DNA of 64,000 bases from Symbiotaphrina buchneri (taxonomy: Eukaryota > Ascomycota > Symbiotaphrinales > Symbiotaphrinaceae), in NCBI GenBank assembly GCA_001599915.1, contig BCIG01000014.1:558001-622000 (forward strand), written 5' to 3'. The notes beneath the pieces are model-generated. The model was not told the origin of the DNA and searched no databases. It was given only the letters and a program-made list of their open reading frames with translations. The position numbers and the translations under genes were made by a program. Each line of letters starts with the position of its first letter. The stretch's first letter is position 1. Positions 44,826 to 55,984 of the stretch are shown in pieces.

Positions 44826-46682
44826 ATGACAGATGACAAAATTCCATTTGCTGCGACTTGTGAAGAATATCATTCTGAGAATGACGATGTCACAGTCCAG
44901 CGCCGGGGAGCAGAAAAGCTTCCAACCACCGACCCCGCTGTGAGCTTGCCCGTACGTGGGGCCCCTGATGCCTCCAGCGACTCAGGCTATTCCAGTCACA
45001 CCGCGCCTACTGTCGACAGCTCACAGTCATCCGCACCGAAGGCCAGTCCCAAAGCAGCTTCCAAAGATCTCAGGGTAGATACTGGAGCAGGATCGGGCAA
45101 ACGAAGAAGTACCGTGACATCTGCGAAACGGAGCCCAGTCCACCCGAGCCCTCGGAAACTCTCTCAAGCGAACAACGCAATGGAGGGCCCCGTCAGGATG
45201 TCAAGGACCCGATCGCATGAAGCATGCAATTGTGACGACTGCCGACATAGAGCAGCATACAGCTCGCGCCGTTCATCCAGCAAATCCAGGGAGCCAAGTC
45301 ATCATCAGTATTTGGCCACACATGCGCATGCTCAATACTATATGGCCCCATATCCAGCTGTCGCTGCAATGTACGCACCGCAGCCGCCTATGCAAGACCT
45401 GCCGTTGCATCATGCAATGCCACCACCTCGAGCGCCGACTGCTCCGCCCCGGACGAGTCGACCGGTCAGTTATCATGCAGGCATGATGCCCGAAATCGCC
45501 TACAGGAAGCCACAATTTGCACCGCCTTTTGAACGTGGACCACCACCCTCAATGTCCGCTTATTCAAATGGGCCGTTTGCGCCGCCGACTTATAACCCTC
45601 CGATCCCCGCGTATCGTCCCCCGCAGTCGGCGCGGCCCCCTCCAGGTCCAGAATATGCACCGGTCTCTCCTTTCACATATGCTGACCCGGCTTCTGATCC
45701 TTATGGCGGTTGGCGGCCAAGGCCTGTATCGCAATACGGTCATCCGGTGGTAGAGTATGACAAGCCTCAGTACGATGCTACCGCGCCACCTATGGCACGG
45801 AGAGCTAGCCTTCGGGATCCGGCTACTGTGCGGGTCCCACATAAATATGACCGCGACGAAGACTACTACCGTATGCCGCCGCCGGAGGTGCTGCCTAATC
45901 GGCGTCCTACAATTCGTCACTCAGCTACTACATCAGCAGCTCATATTCCCCGTGCGCCTTCCGTCGGACCTTCCGATACAGGCGCAGTTATATACCCCTC
46001 TTACACTAAGGCGAGGAGGGAAGAGTCGCCTCCAAGGAGACCTAGCCTGAGCTCTCGGGACCCTAATCGGCGGTATAGTTCGTACTCGAATGCTTCTGGC
46101 GCGGCTTCCATCCAGGTTGCGAGTAGTAAAGGCCGTCGAACAAGCTCCTATGGTCAGACTAGTGCTGATTTAGAGCAACGACAGCGCGCTGCAGAAGCTT
46201 ATCAAGACCAAGTCACGCAGACTGTTCCTCTTACTGCCGATGCACTACGAGCAGCTCACGACAGTGGGCGGCCGGAAGTGGATTCCCGCTCCCATCGAAG
46301 CAAAACCAGCTCAAGGGAAGGCAGCGACGTCAAAACTCGCCATTCAGGATCTGGTGTTGGTTCCCGCAGCGAGTCAGGCAGCTTAGCGATGCGGTTCGCG
46401 GCCAATGCGGGAGTCACGCTTGACTTTTCTGGCGATATGGAGGGCCAGAAGATCAGTTTGAGGCCAGCCGGTGACGATGGGCAGGTGGAGTTGAGCATCC
46501 GGCAGGCTCGGCCTAAGCCGCGGTACGTTGACCGTGACAACACCTCGTCACCACAGATAGAGTATGCACGGGCAGAAAGCCCGCGAAGAGAGTCTCGGGA
46601 TGCTCTTCGACGACGGAGTTATACGACTCGCAGCCATCGAAGCAGCAGCAGGGTCAGCTATGGAAAAGAACACAATGAGTGA
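44826..46682 (+). CDS. Proline/serine/arginine-rich disordered protein of unknown function
   Basis: A single exon of 618 codons beginning MTDDKIPFAATCEEYHSEND. I recognise no enzyme domain. Residues 50-115 are Ser/Lys-rich (DSGYSSHTAPTVDSSQSS). A short Cys/His cluster HEACNCDDCRHR near residue 135 could bind a metal but is too short to name. Residues 165-330 are Pro/Tyr-rich, followed by RS/SP-rich segments. A short ordered element near residue 520 (AMRFAANAGVTLDFSGDMEG, then LRPAGDDGQVELSIRQARP) looks like the only folded, conserved part. The C-terminus is Arg/Ser-rich. Such proteins are often heavily phosphorylated scaffolds; that is inference. No signal peptide or membrane helix. Clean length and composition support expression as a real gene. 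Confidence 0.8.
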   Translation: MTDDKIPFAATCEEYHSENDDVTVQRRGAEKLPTTDPAVSLPVRGAPDASSDSGYSSHTAPTVDSSQSSAPKASPKAASKDLRVDTGAGSGKRRSTVTSAKRSPVHPSPRKLSQANNAMEGPVRMSRTRSHEACNCDDCRHRAAYSSRRSSSKSREPSHHQYLATHAHAQYYMAPYPAVAAMYAPQPPMQDLPLHHAMPPPRAPTAPPRTSRPVSYHAGMMPEIAYRKPQFAPPFERGPPPSMSAYSNGPFAPPTYNPPIPAYRPPQSARPPPGPEYAPVSPFTYADPASDPYGGWRPRPVSQYGHPVVEYDKPQYDATAPPMARRASLRDPATVRVPHKYDRDEDYYRMPPPEVLPNRRPTIRHSATTSAAHIPRAPSVGPSDTGAVIYPSYTKARREESPPRRPSLSSRDPNRRYSSYSNASGAASIQVASSKGRRTSSYGQTSADLEQRQRAAEAYQDQVTQTVPLTADALRAAHDSGRPEVDSRSHRSKTSSREGSDVKTRHSGSGVGSRSESGSLAMRFAANAGVTLDFSGDMEGQKISLRPAGDDGQVELSIRQARPKPRYVDRDNTSSPQIEYARAESPRRESRDALRRRSYTTRSHRSSSRVSYGKEHNE

Positions 46683-47964
46683 TTTGGCCAATTATCAGTC
46701 TTCATGCGTTGAGATACGTCTTGGTGCCTCTCTTGAAAGACTCAGCGTTTCTGTCTCGACATCACTCCTGCCTCGGAGCACATCTCGCTGTCCTTGCCTT
46801 GTGTTCAAGCGTTTTGCAAGCGGATTCGATTGTTAAGTTTTATTCAATTCCTGCTGCGGCGACAAAATCTTGCTGGGTGGCTCTCGTCGATATCTCGAAA
46901 AGCACACCGAAAAAGCTCTTTGTCTTATTTGGAACAACTCTAATTGTTTTCCTTCATGAGAAAACGTTTGTACGATCTGATGACATGATGTATGGCTTCA
47001 CGTTTCCCTCTTCTCTTCGTAGCGCCCGGAGCGATTGTTTCGGTTGCTCCCTGGAGAGCTCCTGTTCCTGCTCGATTTCAAAGTGTCATTGCAGCAGCTT
47101 CTTTGGGGACAGACCGCAATATACCACCGCGTAACCTCATTTCTTTTTTGATCCTGTATTACTCGCCTCCGCCTCATTTCAAGGTCCCATTTTCTCAGGC
47201 CTTCTTCTGCGTTTACTCTTAGCGTCATAGCGAGCGATACCCCGTACCATCTTATCATACGAACACGTCCCTACAATTCGGCTCCTGGCTCTGTGTTAGG
47301 CAGCGGGGACTACCTACGACTTTTGGAACCTTATTTGGGTCTCGTTTTACTTTCTATCAAGTCGGGCCTTTGTGATTGACAGCGTTTGGAGCGCCGGTTT
47401 GAATCTCTACTCTGATCTAGTCATGGTTTGCGGACATACGATCGCTGCTTCTGCGTGGGTCGAGCAGGGCAGTGAGCGCGCATTAAGAATTGAGAGAGTT
47501 GTTTCTCTGAGTAACCACATGTTACGACAGTCCCAGAGACTAGGTCCCGTATGGTCGTGACTACGAAAATAACTGCCAGCTGAGAACCATGGAAACAAAA
47601 CTGGGCCATCTTGTATAAACTGAACTAATGGTGTGCTATGTTGATTATTATCTGATCTGACGGAGCCATGAGCTACTGAGCTGCTGCTCGTTATGGGGTT
47701 GTCCCTGTCGATTTCCTCTGAGATGATGAAGTGCTTTGCCAACGTTATGGGTCTGAAAACGCAAAGCCAAATGCAAAGCCAAATACAAATGCGAGACCCA
47801 AATACAAACCCAATTGCGAATGTGAAGATAATGACCACCAACGCCGTTCGAGCAATACCAAACAATGCATAATGCTTCAGAAGATGACAATGAGAACGAG
47901 ACAAAGACGAAATGCAGCAATTATCGCCCAGCGCCTTTGCGAAAATCCCTGACACGAGCAGCAC
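46683..47964. other. Convergent intergenic region
   Basis: 1.3 kb between two converging stops. Short frames only. A tandem 12-mer decaying into related AAATACAAA words lies at 47761-47815. Nothing else is recognised. Confidence 0.4.
47761..47815. repeat. Short tandem repeat, unit GCAAAGCCAAAT
   Basis: Two perfect adjacent copies of GCAAAGCCAAAT (47761-47784) are followed by diverged copies containing ACAAAT, GACCCAAAT and ACAAACCCAAT. It lies in the 3' flank of the minus-strand gene that ends at 47965. A replication-slippage origin is likely. Confidence 0.7.
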
Positions 47965-49233
47965 TCACTCCCCGACCTGTGCCTCCAGCAGATCCCTCAA
48001 CGTGACCACCCCGCCAATCGCTCCATCATGGACCACCCAGCCTTGTAGGGGCGGCGTACCGGCCTTATCTATTCCCTTGCCCTTGCCCCTCATGGTCTCC
48101 TCCCTCAGCGCCTCAGCAGCAGGATCAGCTTGCGCTCTGATGCCCACCTGCAGCGCGGGATCGCTCTCCACCAACCTCTCCTCGTGCGGCGCAGCTGAGA
48201 CCCCGCCACCGTCGGAGGGAGTGCTGAGATCCTCTTCCGAGACCGTGTATAGGTCCTCACTGGGTGCCTCCCACGAGTGATAGCGGTAGCGCCTCCGCGG
48301 GCGGCGCGGTGGCCGAGAGGAGACTGCTGTTGCTGGGGAGGATGTTGATATCGGAGTTGGGAGGGAAGTTGAGGTGGACCTCGGTCCTGATGATGAGGCT
48401 GAACCGGGGGTAGCTGAAGACGATGGACTTGAACGCAGCGGATGCGCGTGCCGGAAGAGTTCGGGGTAATCTTGCTCTTGGCTGCGCGGTGGCGGATAGA
48501 GCGGTTGGTTTGGCGGCGCGACGATCACGATGCGTGGCTCGATCGTGGACGACTCACTGAGCGTCAAGGAGGTCCCGGCGTTGCCATCGGGTGGAGTGAG
48601 CGTGATGCTGGGTATTGCGGTCGTCGGCATGGAGGGGACACGGACAGCAGGAGGGAGCTTTGGTGAAAGGGCAGCTGTGTTGGCAGCCGCGGGGACGGCT
48701 AGTGCAGCATTTGCGGTCGTGGCTTTGAGGGCTGTAGTCGTCTGATATGCGGTGGAAGCGGCATTTGTACTCGAGGATCGCTTGCTGGGCCGTAGAGCGC
48801 GCAGGAGAAGCTTCGATGCTCGAACAGATTTTCCAAGTGCGGCCCCCAATCGGGATGGCAGAGAAGCGTGGAATGGCGAGAGGTCCGCACTGAAAGATTT
48901 TCCATGGTCACGATGGAGCAGTGAACGGTGATGATGCTCGTGTGAAGGCGAGATGCCAGCGCTTAGATCCTCAATCGGCGAAAACGGAGGTGATGCAGAT
49001 TGAAGACTGTTTCGATCGTCCGAGACGAAGTGTGCGAAGGGGTTGGAATCAATATCAGGATCGTAGTCCTCCGAGACGGGTATTCTTGAACCAGAAGCTG
49101 GCAGAGACGAATATGTCAATGAGTGAGGAACTTGGTCTTTTGCCGGCCGAGATTCCTTGACTAGAAAAGTCTTCTCTTTGGACGGCGACGATGTGCCATG
49201 ATGTTGCTTTGTAAAGATGCGCCGAAAAGGCAT
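47965..49233 (-). CDS. Serine/alanine/proline-rich disordered protein of unknown function
   Basis: A single minus-strand exon of 422 codons beginning MPFRRIFTKQHHGTSSPSKE. No known domain. The N-terminal third is Ser/Pro-rich with DYDPDIDSNPFAHFVSDDRN, which contains an NPF tripeptide of the type bound by EH domains. A basic stretch at about 130-152 (LGKSVRASKLLLRALRPSKR) is followed by an Ala/Thr-rich segment. Then come VRVPSMPTTAIPSITLTPP and EPRIVIVAPPNQPLYPPP, many SP/TP sites, RRPRRRYRYHSWEAPSEDLY, and a final GVVTLRDLLEAQVGE. It has no signal peptide or membrane helix. A cortical or signalling adaptor would fit NPF plus phosphosites but is speculation. The frame is clean, and the start has no in-frame alternative upstream that I can support. 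Confidence 0.76.
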   Translation of the reverse strand: MPFRRIFTKQHHGTSSPSKEKTFLVKESRPAKDQVPHSLTYSSLPASGSRIPVSEDYDPDIDSNPFAHFVSDDRNSLQSASPPFSPIEDLSAGISPSHEHHHRSLLHRDHGKSFSADLSPFHASLPSRLGAALGKSVRASKLLLRALRPSKRSSSTNAASTAYQTTTALKATTANAALAVPAAANTAALSPKLPPAVRVPSMPTTAIPSITLTPPDGNAGTSLTLSESSTIEPRIVIVAPPNQPLYPPPRSQEQDYPELFRHAHPLRSSPSSSATPGSASSSGPRSTSTSLPTPISTSSPATAVSSRPPRRPRRRYRYHSWEAPSEDLYTVSEEDLSTPSDGGGVSAAPHEERLVESDPALQVGIRAQADPAAEALREETMRGKGKGIDKAGTPPLQGWVVHDGAIGGVVTLRDLLEAQVGE

Positions 49234-50945
49234 CTAGAATGCAGACAGGATATGTGAAAGAAATTTCATGGCAGGACCATGATACATCGAGGATGCAGTA
49301 TCACCCCGGCTCAACGCCGGCCAAGAAGAACGAGCAGTGACCTGAGATGGTTCTGTGGTCATAATTAACAGAGAGATAGATACTGTAGATGGATGCCTGG
49401 GGAGACCAAGCGCGGCGTGCATGGGGCACGAGCATTTGATGTGCTCGACATCAGACAGACAAGTCAGGCAAGACAGGACAGTGACAGTTCATGAGAGAAT
49501 GAGTTAGTCATACCCTAAGGTACCTTTAGTCGGGCGGCTGGACTGATTGTAGAAGGCGCATGTGCAACAGTCTTGTATCTAGAGGCACGTGGAGGCAGGT
49601 GGCTGTGCACGCTTGCTGCGAAGTTTATCAAGACTCGAGTCATACCCGATACCATGGAATGATGCCTGAGGCAAGGCTGAATGGGGAATTCATACGAATG
49701 GTACAGTGAGAAATAACGAGATCAAGAGGTCCAACAGTAGAAGAGCAGCAAGCACAGAAATATAGAAAATTATGCGGAAACGGAAACCGCTTGAAATTAA
49801 CGATATAGGGCGCCGGGGTCGGCCTGAGGTGAGCTTTTCGCATGTAGAGAGTCATATGACTTGGCTGGCCGTGTGCCTGAGATTGAAAAAAGGCCAGGAG
49901 TCTATATTAGGCACAGTAGAAGAAGCAGGAAATGCAACTCATCAGCTGAGAGCGCTTTGAGACATTGTCTATGACAAGTACAAACGGACGAGACTTCTGT
50001 CATCCGCAAAGCACGCTTTCTTACTCGATCCACTCGAAAATTGCCTGGTCTGGCAAGATAGGTACGGGGGTGATGGTGGTTGTATTATGTTTGAAATGAT
50101 CAAGATCCACGAGATCTTAGCGCTCGAGCGTGGACGGAGTTTCTCTTTACCCTCGCCATGGTAAGGTACAAATACGGTATTTCACTTGTTTCGCGATTGT
50201 TGGGGCTAAAGGCACGGGCGGGTTGGCGACATTACGTCGTTGGCGACGATCTAACCCCCAATTAATCACCACCCAATAATGGCACCCATGTGGAGTGTGC
50301 CTTTCTTGGCCGCTCGTACTCCGTACTGGTACGTGTACACCGTACTTCATACAGGGCGTGGCCCACCTGCATGCACGCATCCACGATTCGATCTGATAAG
50401 ACCCATACACACTCGTATTCCTAATTCTCCGATGCTTTAGAATATGCATGGTACACATGTCGATATAATCTTGCTCGCGGTCCATTTTGCCTCCTGTTTC
50501 GTGGACAAGGATTGTTTCGTAGCGAAAGGATGATGCTCGGCCTTGTCGGTACGGCGCACCGCGAAGAGTTCCGTTTAGCGATAGACGGCAGAGCAGTGAC
50601 ACCCTTCATTCCTTAACCGGTAAAGTGGTGGTGCCATTGTGGGGCAACTTACGGTACCTTATATTATCAGATCCGCCATCGGTGATCAGCAAGAAGCCTC
50701 TCTCCCAACCGTCCCTCATATTGCGTCGAATCCACTGGCATCTCTTCTCGACAACCTTTCTCTCCCCACATGAGCCGCTCCTGGACCACCCGGACCCCTA
50801 AAATATCCGGAATCTCGTCACCACAATCTATTTGGATCCTGGCTCCATCACCATCATCCATCTCAACGTGTCTCTTCTCCTTTTATCTGCAGTGAGGAGG
50901 GGTGGGGTGTCATTCAACTATCTCGGCCGGTTGTCACCACGCATC
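49234..50945. promoter_or_regulatory. Divergent intergenic region before the reductase gene
   Basis: 1.7 kb between two divergently transcribed genes; it should hold both promoters. No frame is convincing. The segment 50680-50945 is C/T-rich on the + strand, like the leader just before the reductase start codon. Confidence 0.45.
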
Positions 50946-53161
50946 ATGGGTAAGTGCAGGCTCCTGCTCCAATGATCCGTCTCGTCCCCCCGATCGCTAC
51001 GTGGGATTGCTACGATTCTTAACAAATTGTTGACATCGTCGAACAGCTGTAGGCAACAAAGTCTCCGTCCGCCATTCAGATTCACCCGCCGCCTCAGCTC
51101 TTTCTCGGCAGCAGATGGAGCAGAGCACCCTTGCTCCCGCGCATAAAGCCATTCCGCAGACAAATACTTCACACCCAAATGATCCCATACCAGAGGAACC
51201 ATCGGCAATTGCACAACATGCCATATCTCCCACGGTGGATGGCTCGGAGTCTTCCCCGCGAACGTCGGAACAATCACTCAATGACTCCGATTGGTCTGCG
51301 GACGAGTCGACCTCGACCCCAAGAACTGAACCACAGGTCGGGGAAGTGATGGATGAATTACAAGATGAGAAGACAATGGGGGTCGAGTTCACCAAGCAGC
51401 TCCGACGGGGCTCAACGCATCTCATAACGTCTGACGCGCAGGAAGTTCGGGAGTTGCTGGGTAACACTGGGGCCACCACTCAACTGGTGGAGAAAGTCTG
51501 CTGTGGAGGTGGTTGCTGCCTTTTGGAGACGTTGCCCACAGACCCAAACGCGCATAAGCAAATCCCAGTCGTCGTTCCAGACAATGATGCTTTTCGCAGT
51601 CTCAAGCTCAGGCTTGGAAATCTCAGCCTTGACAGCGAGCTGACCCGGGTTGCTCCTCTGCCAGAGCAAACTGTCTCCTTCCACCCTCTATCTGCAGCTT
51701 TAAATAAGACGCCCGAGGCTGCCGCTGTCGTACACAAGTCGACCGTCGACCGCCATCCCCCGAAATTCGTGACACCTCATGCGCCCTATGAGGTGCATTC
51801 CGCGCGGATCTTTGACGCCCGCGAATTGACAAAGCCTGGTGCGGAGAAGAGGACGTTCCACTTTGATCTCGATGTAACAGACTACCCTGCGGAAGGCGGC
51901 AATGTCGACTTCGTTGTCGGAGGTGCAATTGGCGTTAGCCCCGCCAATTCGACTGAAGTCGTCGACGAAATCTTTGATTTGTTGGGCGTACCACGATTCG
52001 TGCGTGACAAACCTGTCCTAATGAAAACGACAGGTGGAAGATGGCCAACAATATGGGGCGATGATAAGCCGCGGGAGCTTATAACAACGCGGCGTGAACT
52101 CCTTACATGGTGCTCGGATTTGCAAAGCTACCCACCGACGAAGATGCTCCTGAGATTGTTGGGAGAGTATGCTACTGCCAAAAATGAGAGGCAGGTCCTT
52201 ATGTACTTGTCATCTGCTCAAGGTCAAGCATCATTCTGCGAGTGAGTAAATTCTTGGTGCTTCGCAATATTGCTATAGCTAACACTGTCGTTAGCCTCCG
52301 TACTGGCCCTTACGTTACGTTGTCACAGCTTCTGAACGCGTTCCCGTCGGCCAAGCCCCCTCTTGAGCATCTCCTATCGACCCTTCCGCAGCTTATGCCT
52401 CGTTTCTACTCCCTCTCCAATGACCCTCATATTTCGAGCAGTCGGGACGGACTTTTGGCAGGCCGTCGCCTGATCGAGATAGCCGTGACCGTACACGAAA
52501 TGCCGGACTGGAAAGGAAATGGGCTCCGGACAGGTGTTTCCTCGGGCTACTTGGAGAGACTGGCACGCAAATTCATCCAAGCCCGTGCGGCAGGCACTCC
52601 GAAGGAACAGATAGATGTTCGTGTGCCAATGTTCCGAGGCTTAATGGCGAATCCTCTTGCACGAGAATTCGTGAGTGACGGACCAATGCTCCTCATTGGT
52701 GCTGGTGTCGGCATTGCCCCTTTCCGTGGGTTCGTCCAGCGTCGGCTACAGAGTGCCAACTGCGCAAACAAAGTCTGGGTTTTGCAGGGTATCAGAGATT
52801 CTCTGGTTGATGAGCTTTACAGCGGAGAATGGGGAGTTGAAGAATCGAAGGTCAAGAAGGTGGTCCAGAGCCGACGTGGGGAAGGCAAATATGTACAAGA
52901 AGAAGTGAGGAACCAGGCTGACTTGGTTTGGTATATCATCAATGCTCTGGATGGCCGGGTTTTCGTGTGTGGAAGCAGTAAGGGGATGGGTGAGGGCGTT
53001 GAGGCAGCGCTTGTGGATGTTGCAATGGGCAAGGGAAAACTCAACTATGAGGAAGCAGTCGAATTCTGGCAGGAAAAGAAGGCTTCTGGACAATACATCA
53101 CTGTAAGTGGCCTCTTGCAGCTGAACGATGCCAAAGCTAACCCCAACAGGAAACTTGGTGA
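50946..53161 (+). CDS. CPR-like FAD/NADPH oxidoreductase without flavodoxin domain, N-myristoylation-type start
   Basis: Four exons (50946-50949, 51053-52241, 52295-53102, 53150-53161) give 670 residues. The first exon is 4 nt (ATG G) and the last 12 nt (Glu-Thr-Trp-stop). Residues 1-150 are disordered but start MGNKVSVRHS, a classical N-myristoylation consensus, and later carry VCCGGGCCLLE, a possible palmitoylation or metal-binding cluster. From about 235 the protein follows cytochrome P450 reductase: RTFHFDLDVTDYPAEGGNVD, then the FAD-binding RFYSLSND and GVSSGYLERLAR, then the NADPH module MLLIGAGVGIAPFRGFVQRR, VWVLQGIRDSLVDELYSGEW and VFVCGSSKGMGEGVEAAL. It ends in an aromatic Trp as P450 reductases do. 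No FMN/flavodoxin domain is present, so a partner must supply one or the enzyme passes electrons directly. Sulfite reductase alpha (Met10) is an alternative, less likely with this N-terminus. Confidence 0.9.
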
Positions 53162-53964
53162 TCATTGTGCAGAGTGCTGGGTGTTGTTCTTTTCGTCGGG
53201 CATCATTATCACCTAGGGGCATGCACTATGATCTTTTGAAACGCAGCTCCGATGGCAGCGCCTTCAATTGCAGGATTTCACATGGGCGTTAACTAAGGAG
53301 TCACATGTACTGGTGGGATTGATATCATTCACTGGCGTTTCGGTAACGCTGGCAGCTTCTAGAAGGACCAAAAAGGCGGCAAGTGTTGGATAATGTTTCA
53401 AAACATGGTGGCCTTCGTCTGTAGTTTGCTCGGTCCGATGAGATGATGCACAAGTACATATCTAGCTAGCGGCCGGAATATCAATAGTATATAGCAATTG
53501 AGATCAGATACCCTCTGCATCTTGCCAGGCTGAAACAGTGAGAAAGGGGTCCTAACATTGCAGCGTGTCGAGATGTCAAAACAATGCATAACATACCTAC
53601 ACCGCATTGCAGCCTGGTCATGTTATGCGGTCGCCTTCTCTCATACAAAAATGTATGAGAGTTGGTGGCCGCCTTTTGGTGTTGCATTAGCTTTGCAGGT
53701 TGGTGCTGAAAGGAGATAAGGGGCGAAGAGGAGGGGGGATGACCGGAAGGGGCACGGGACGCCTAAACGAGACGGGAGCGCTAAATGGACCACAGATGAC
53801 CCCGGGCCCTGATCGATTACAGATAAGCTGCAACATCACTGGACCACCGTCTCCCCGCCACCACCCCCATTTCTGAGGTTACGGACACTCGAATGTTACA
53901 ATTATAAGAGCTTGGAGTGTCTAGGCCTTTCGAGAGGGCAAAGGTCTGCGACCGCTTCGCCAGC
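53162..53964. other. Intergenic between reductase and nucleoside transporter genes
   Basis: 803 bases with the reductase 3' UTR and the transporter promoter. A perfect copy of the octamer AAAAATGT and palindromic CATACAAAAATGTATG lies near 53643-53658. No gene is supported. Confidence 0.4.
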
Positions 53965-55506
53965 ATGGAGCGCCTACGCAAGTACATCCCTGGCGGCTCG
54001 CGGGGCGAGTATGAGCCGCTGGAAGGCGGATCAGAGAGACCAGATGGAGAGATTATCGAAGGCGCCATTGAGGACGACAAGGAGCCTTTCTCTTGGCTGG
54101 AGTATGCCATATTCCTGCTGCTGGGCATTGCCATGTTGTGGGCTTGGTAAGTTGAATCAGCCGGATGGCTAGTTACCCAGGGGTTGAACAATGCTGACAT
54201 GATGCTTGAATACAGGAACATGTTCCTCGCAGCGGCTCCTTATTTCCATGGCCGGTTCGAGGGTAACCAATGGATCCAGACGCATTTCCAAAGCGCCATC
54301 ATTTCTGTGTCGACGGTCACAAACCTGGGCTCCGTCCTGATCCTCACGAAGCTCCAGTCCAAGGGACTGTCGTATGCCAGGCGCATTGCGCTCTCTCTTC
54401 TTATCAATATGGTCATCTTCACACTACTGGCCATATCGACAAAGCTCTTCACCGGAGTGAGCCCAGGAGCTTACTTTGGCTTTCTGTTGGTTATGGTTGC
54501 CGGGACTAGCCTCTCAACAGGCTTCAGTCAGAACGGCGTCTTTGCGTATACCGCAGGATTTGGCAGGGAAGAGTATACACAAGCAATCATGACAGGTCAG
54601 GCTGTTGCGGGTGTGCTGCCATGTATCGTCCGTATGTATCTCTGCAACCTCACCACGTTCGCGCACCGGTCTAATCAAGCAATGTCAGAGATCATCTCCG
54701 TCCTCTCCGTGCCTGCGCATCACACCGCTCCTCCCGACGGCGGTCCACCAGCGCATCCCACCCTTCCGTCCGAGTCCTCCACCTCCGCCTTCTCCTATTT
54801 CATAACGGCAACCGGCGTTTCCCTCGTCACTCTCCTCGCCTTCTCGCATCTCGCACGGCTTCACGCTTCCAAACCGCGCAACTCACCTGACCGCAGTCCC
54901 TCCCTCTCTCCATCACGCAGCAAACCCGCCCACACAGTCCCGCTTCTCACCCTCCTCCGCAAACTCCACCACCTCGCTCCTGCCGTCTTCCTTACCTTTT
55001 CCATCACCATGGTCTTCCCCGTGTTCACGCAGCAAATCCTCTCAACCCACCCACCTCCGCGCCCCGCTTTCCTCGATCCACCCGCCTTCATCCCTCTAGC
55101 CTTCCTCCTCTGGAACGCCGGCGACCTAATCGGCCGGCTCCTGTCCGCCTTGCCGCAACTCAGCCTCACACAACGGCCCTGGCTCGTCCTCCTCCTCGCC
55201 GTCCTCCGCGCCGGTTTCATCCCACTATACCTGCTCTGCAACATCCGCGGCCAGGGCGCCATCATCCCCTCCGACGTCTTCTACCTGGTCGTCGTGCAGC
55301 TGCTCTTCGGGATATCCAATGGCTTTCTCGGGAGCGAGTGCATGATGGGTGCGGGCGAGTGGGTCGATGTCGATGAGAGAGAAGCTGCCGGCGGGTTCAT
55401 GGGCCTGTGTCTGGTTGCTGGCTTGACCGTGGGCAGTCTGTTGAGCTTCTTTGCCGCTGGAGCGAGGGGGCCGCCGCATCATCTCCCCCGACCGCCGCCG
55501 TCGTAA
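53965..55506 (+). CDS. FUN26: Equilibrative nucleoside transporter, FUN26-like
   Basis: ENT/SLC29 proteins move nucleosides; Fun26 of yeast acts at the vacuole. Three exons (53965-54146, 54216-54631 and 54689-55506) give 471 residues. The second intron (57 nt) is in frame and free of stops, so a naive reading would wrongly keep 19 extra residues. Removing it gives GVLPCIVQIISVLSVPAH, the expected family sequence. The acidic cytosolic head (GEYEPLEGGSERPDGEIIEG) carries a possible vacuolar sorting signal. Helix 1 contains FSWLEYAIFLLLGIAMLWAW followed by NMFLAAAPYF, the ENT signature. FGREEYTQAIMTGQAVAGVL and the PSDVFYLVVVQLLFGISNGF helix also fit. About 11 helices are visible with a long Ser/Pro-rich loop near residues 240-265. 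It is the left neighbour of TLG2, tail-to-tail. Confidence 0.94.
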
Positions 55507-55984
55507 TTGTCTTAATGGTCTGCGATGTTTTAGAGAGTTGCGGGCTGTGATTTTCAGGGGTTGTTGCATGTATTTCGGGCGTTTTCGGATGGGATTGCAA
55601 GGAAGGCATGCATACAGACAGATATAGAAACAGTGCTGCAGCATATCATGAATAGATGGATTTTATGTGCAATCGGGATCAGCAGAACCTAGACCAGCCT
55701 GTCATGCAGTAGACCAGCTTGATTCCCATGGCTAACGCTATGCACTTACAAATCGAATACCTGCGACAAATCATACTACATCTAAGGAGCGGATCGGCTG
55801 GTGGTTGGGATTGGGGGCTATCGTGTCACGACCGATTGATCGAGAGATATATACACCTACCCTGCACCGGTGACACATTTAGCATCAGTTCACACCGCCT
55901 TGCGTTTATTACACCATGAGAATTGTCACCAGAATCTGACCCTTCACACCAAAAAAGACATAAAATTGACACGACTCGCTATGA
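55507..55984. other. Convergent 3' region of nucleoside transporter and TLG2
   Basis: 478 bases between two converging stops, presumably the two 3' UTRs. No ORF or RNA gene is recognised. Confidence 0.4.
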
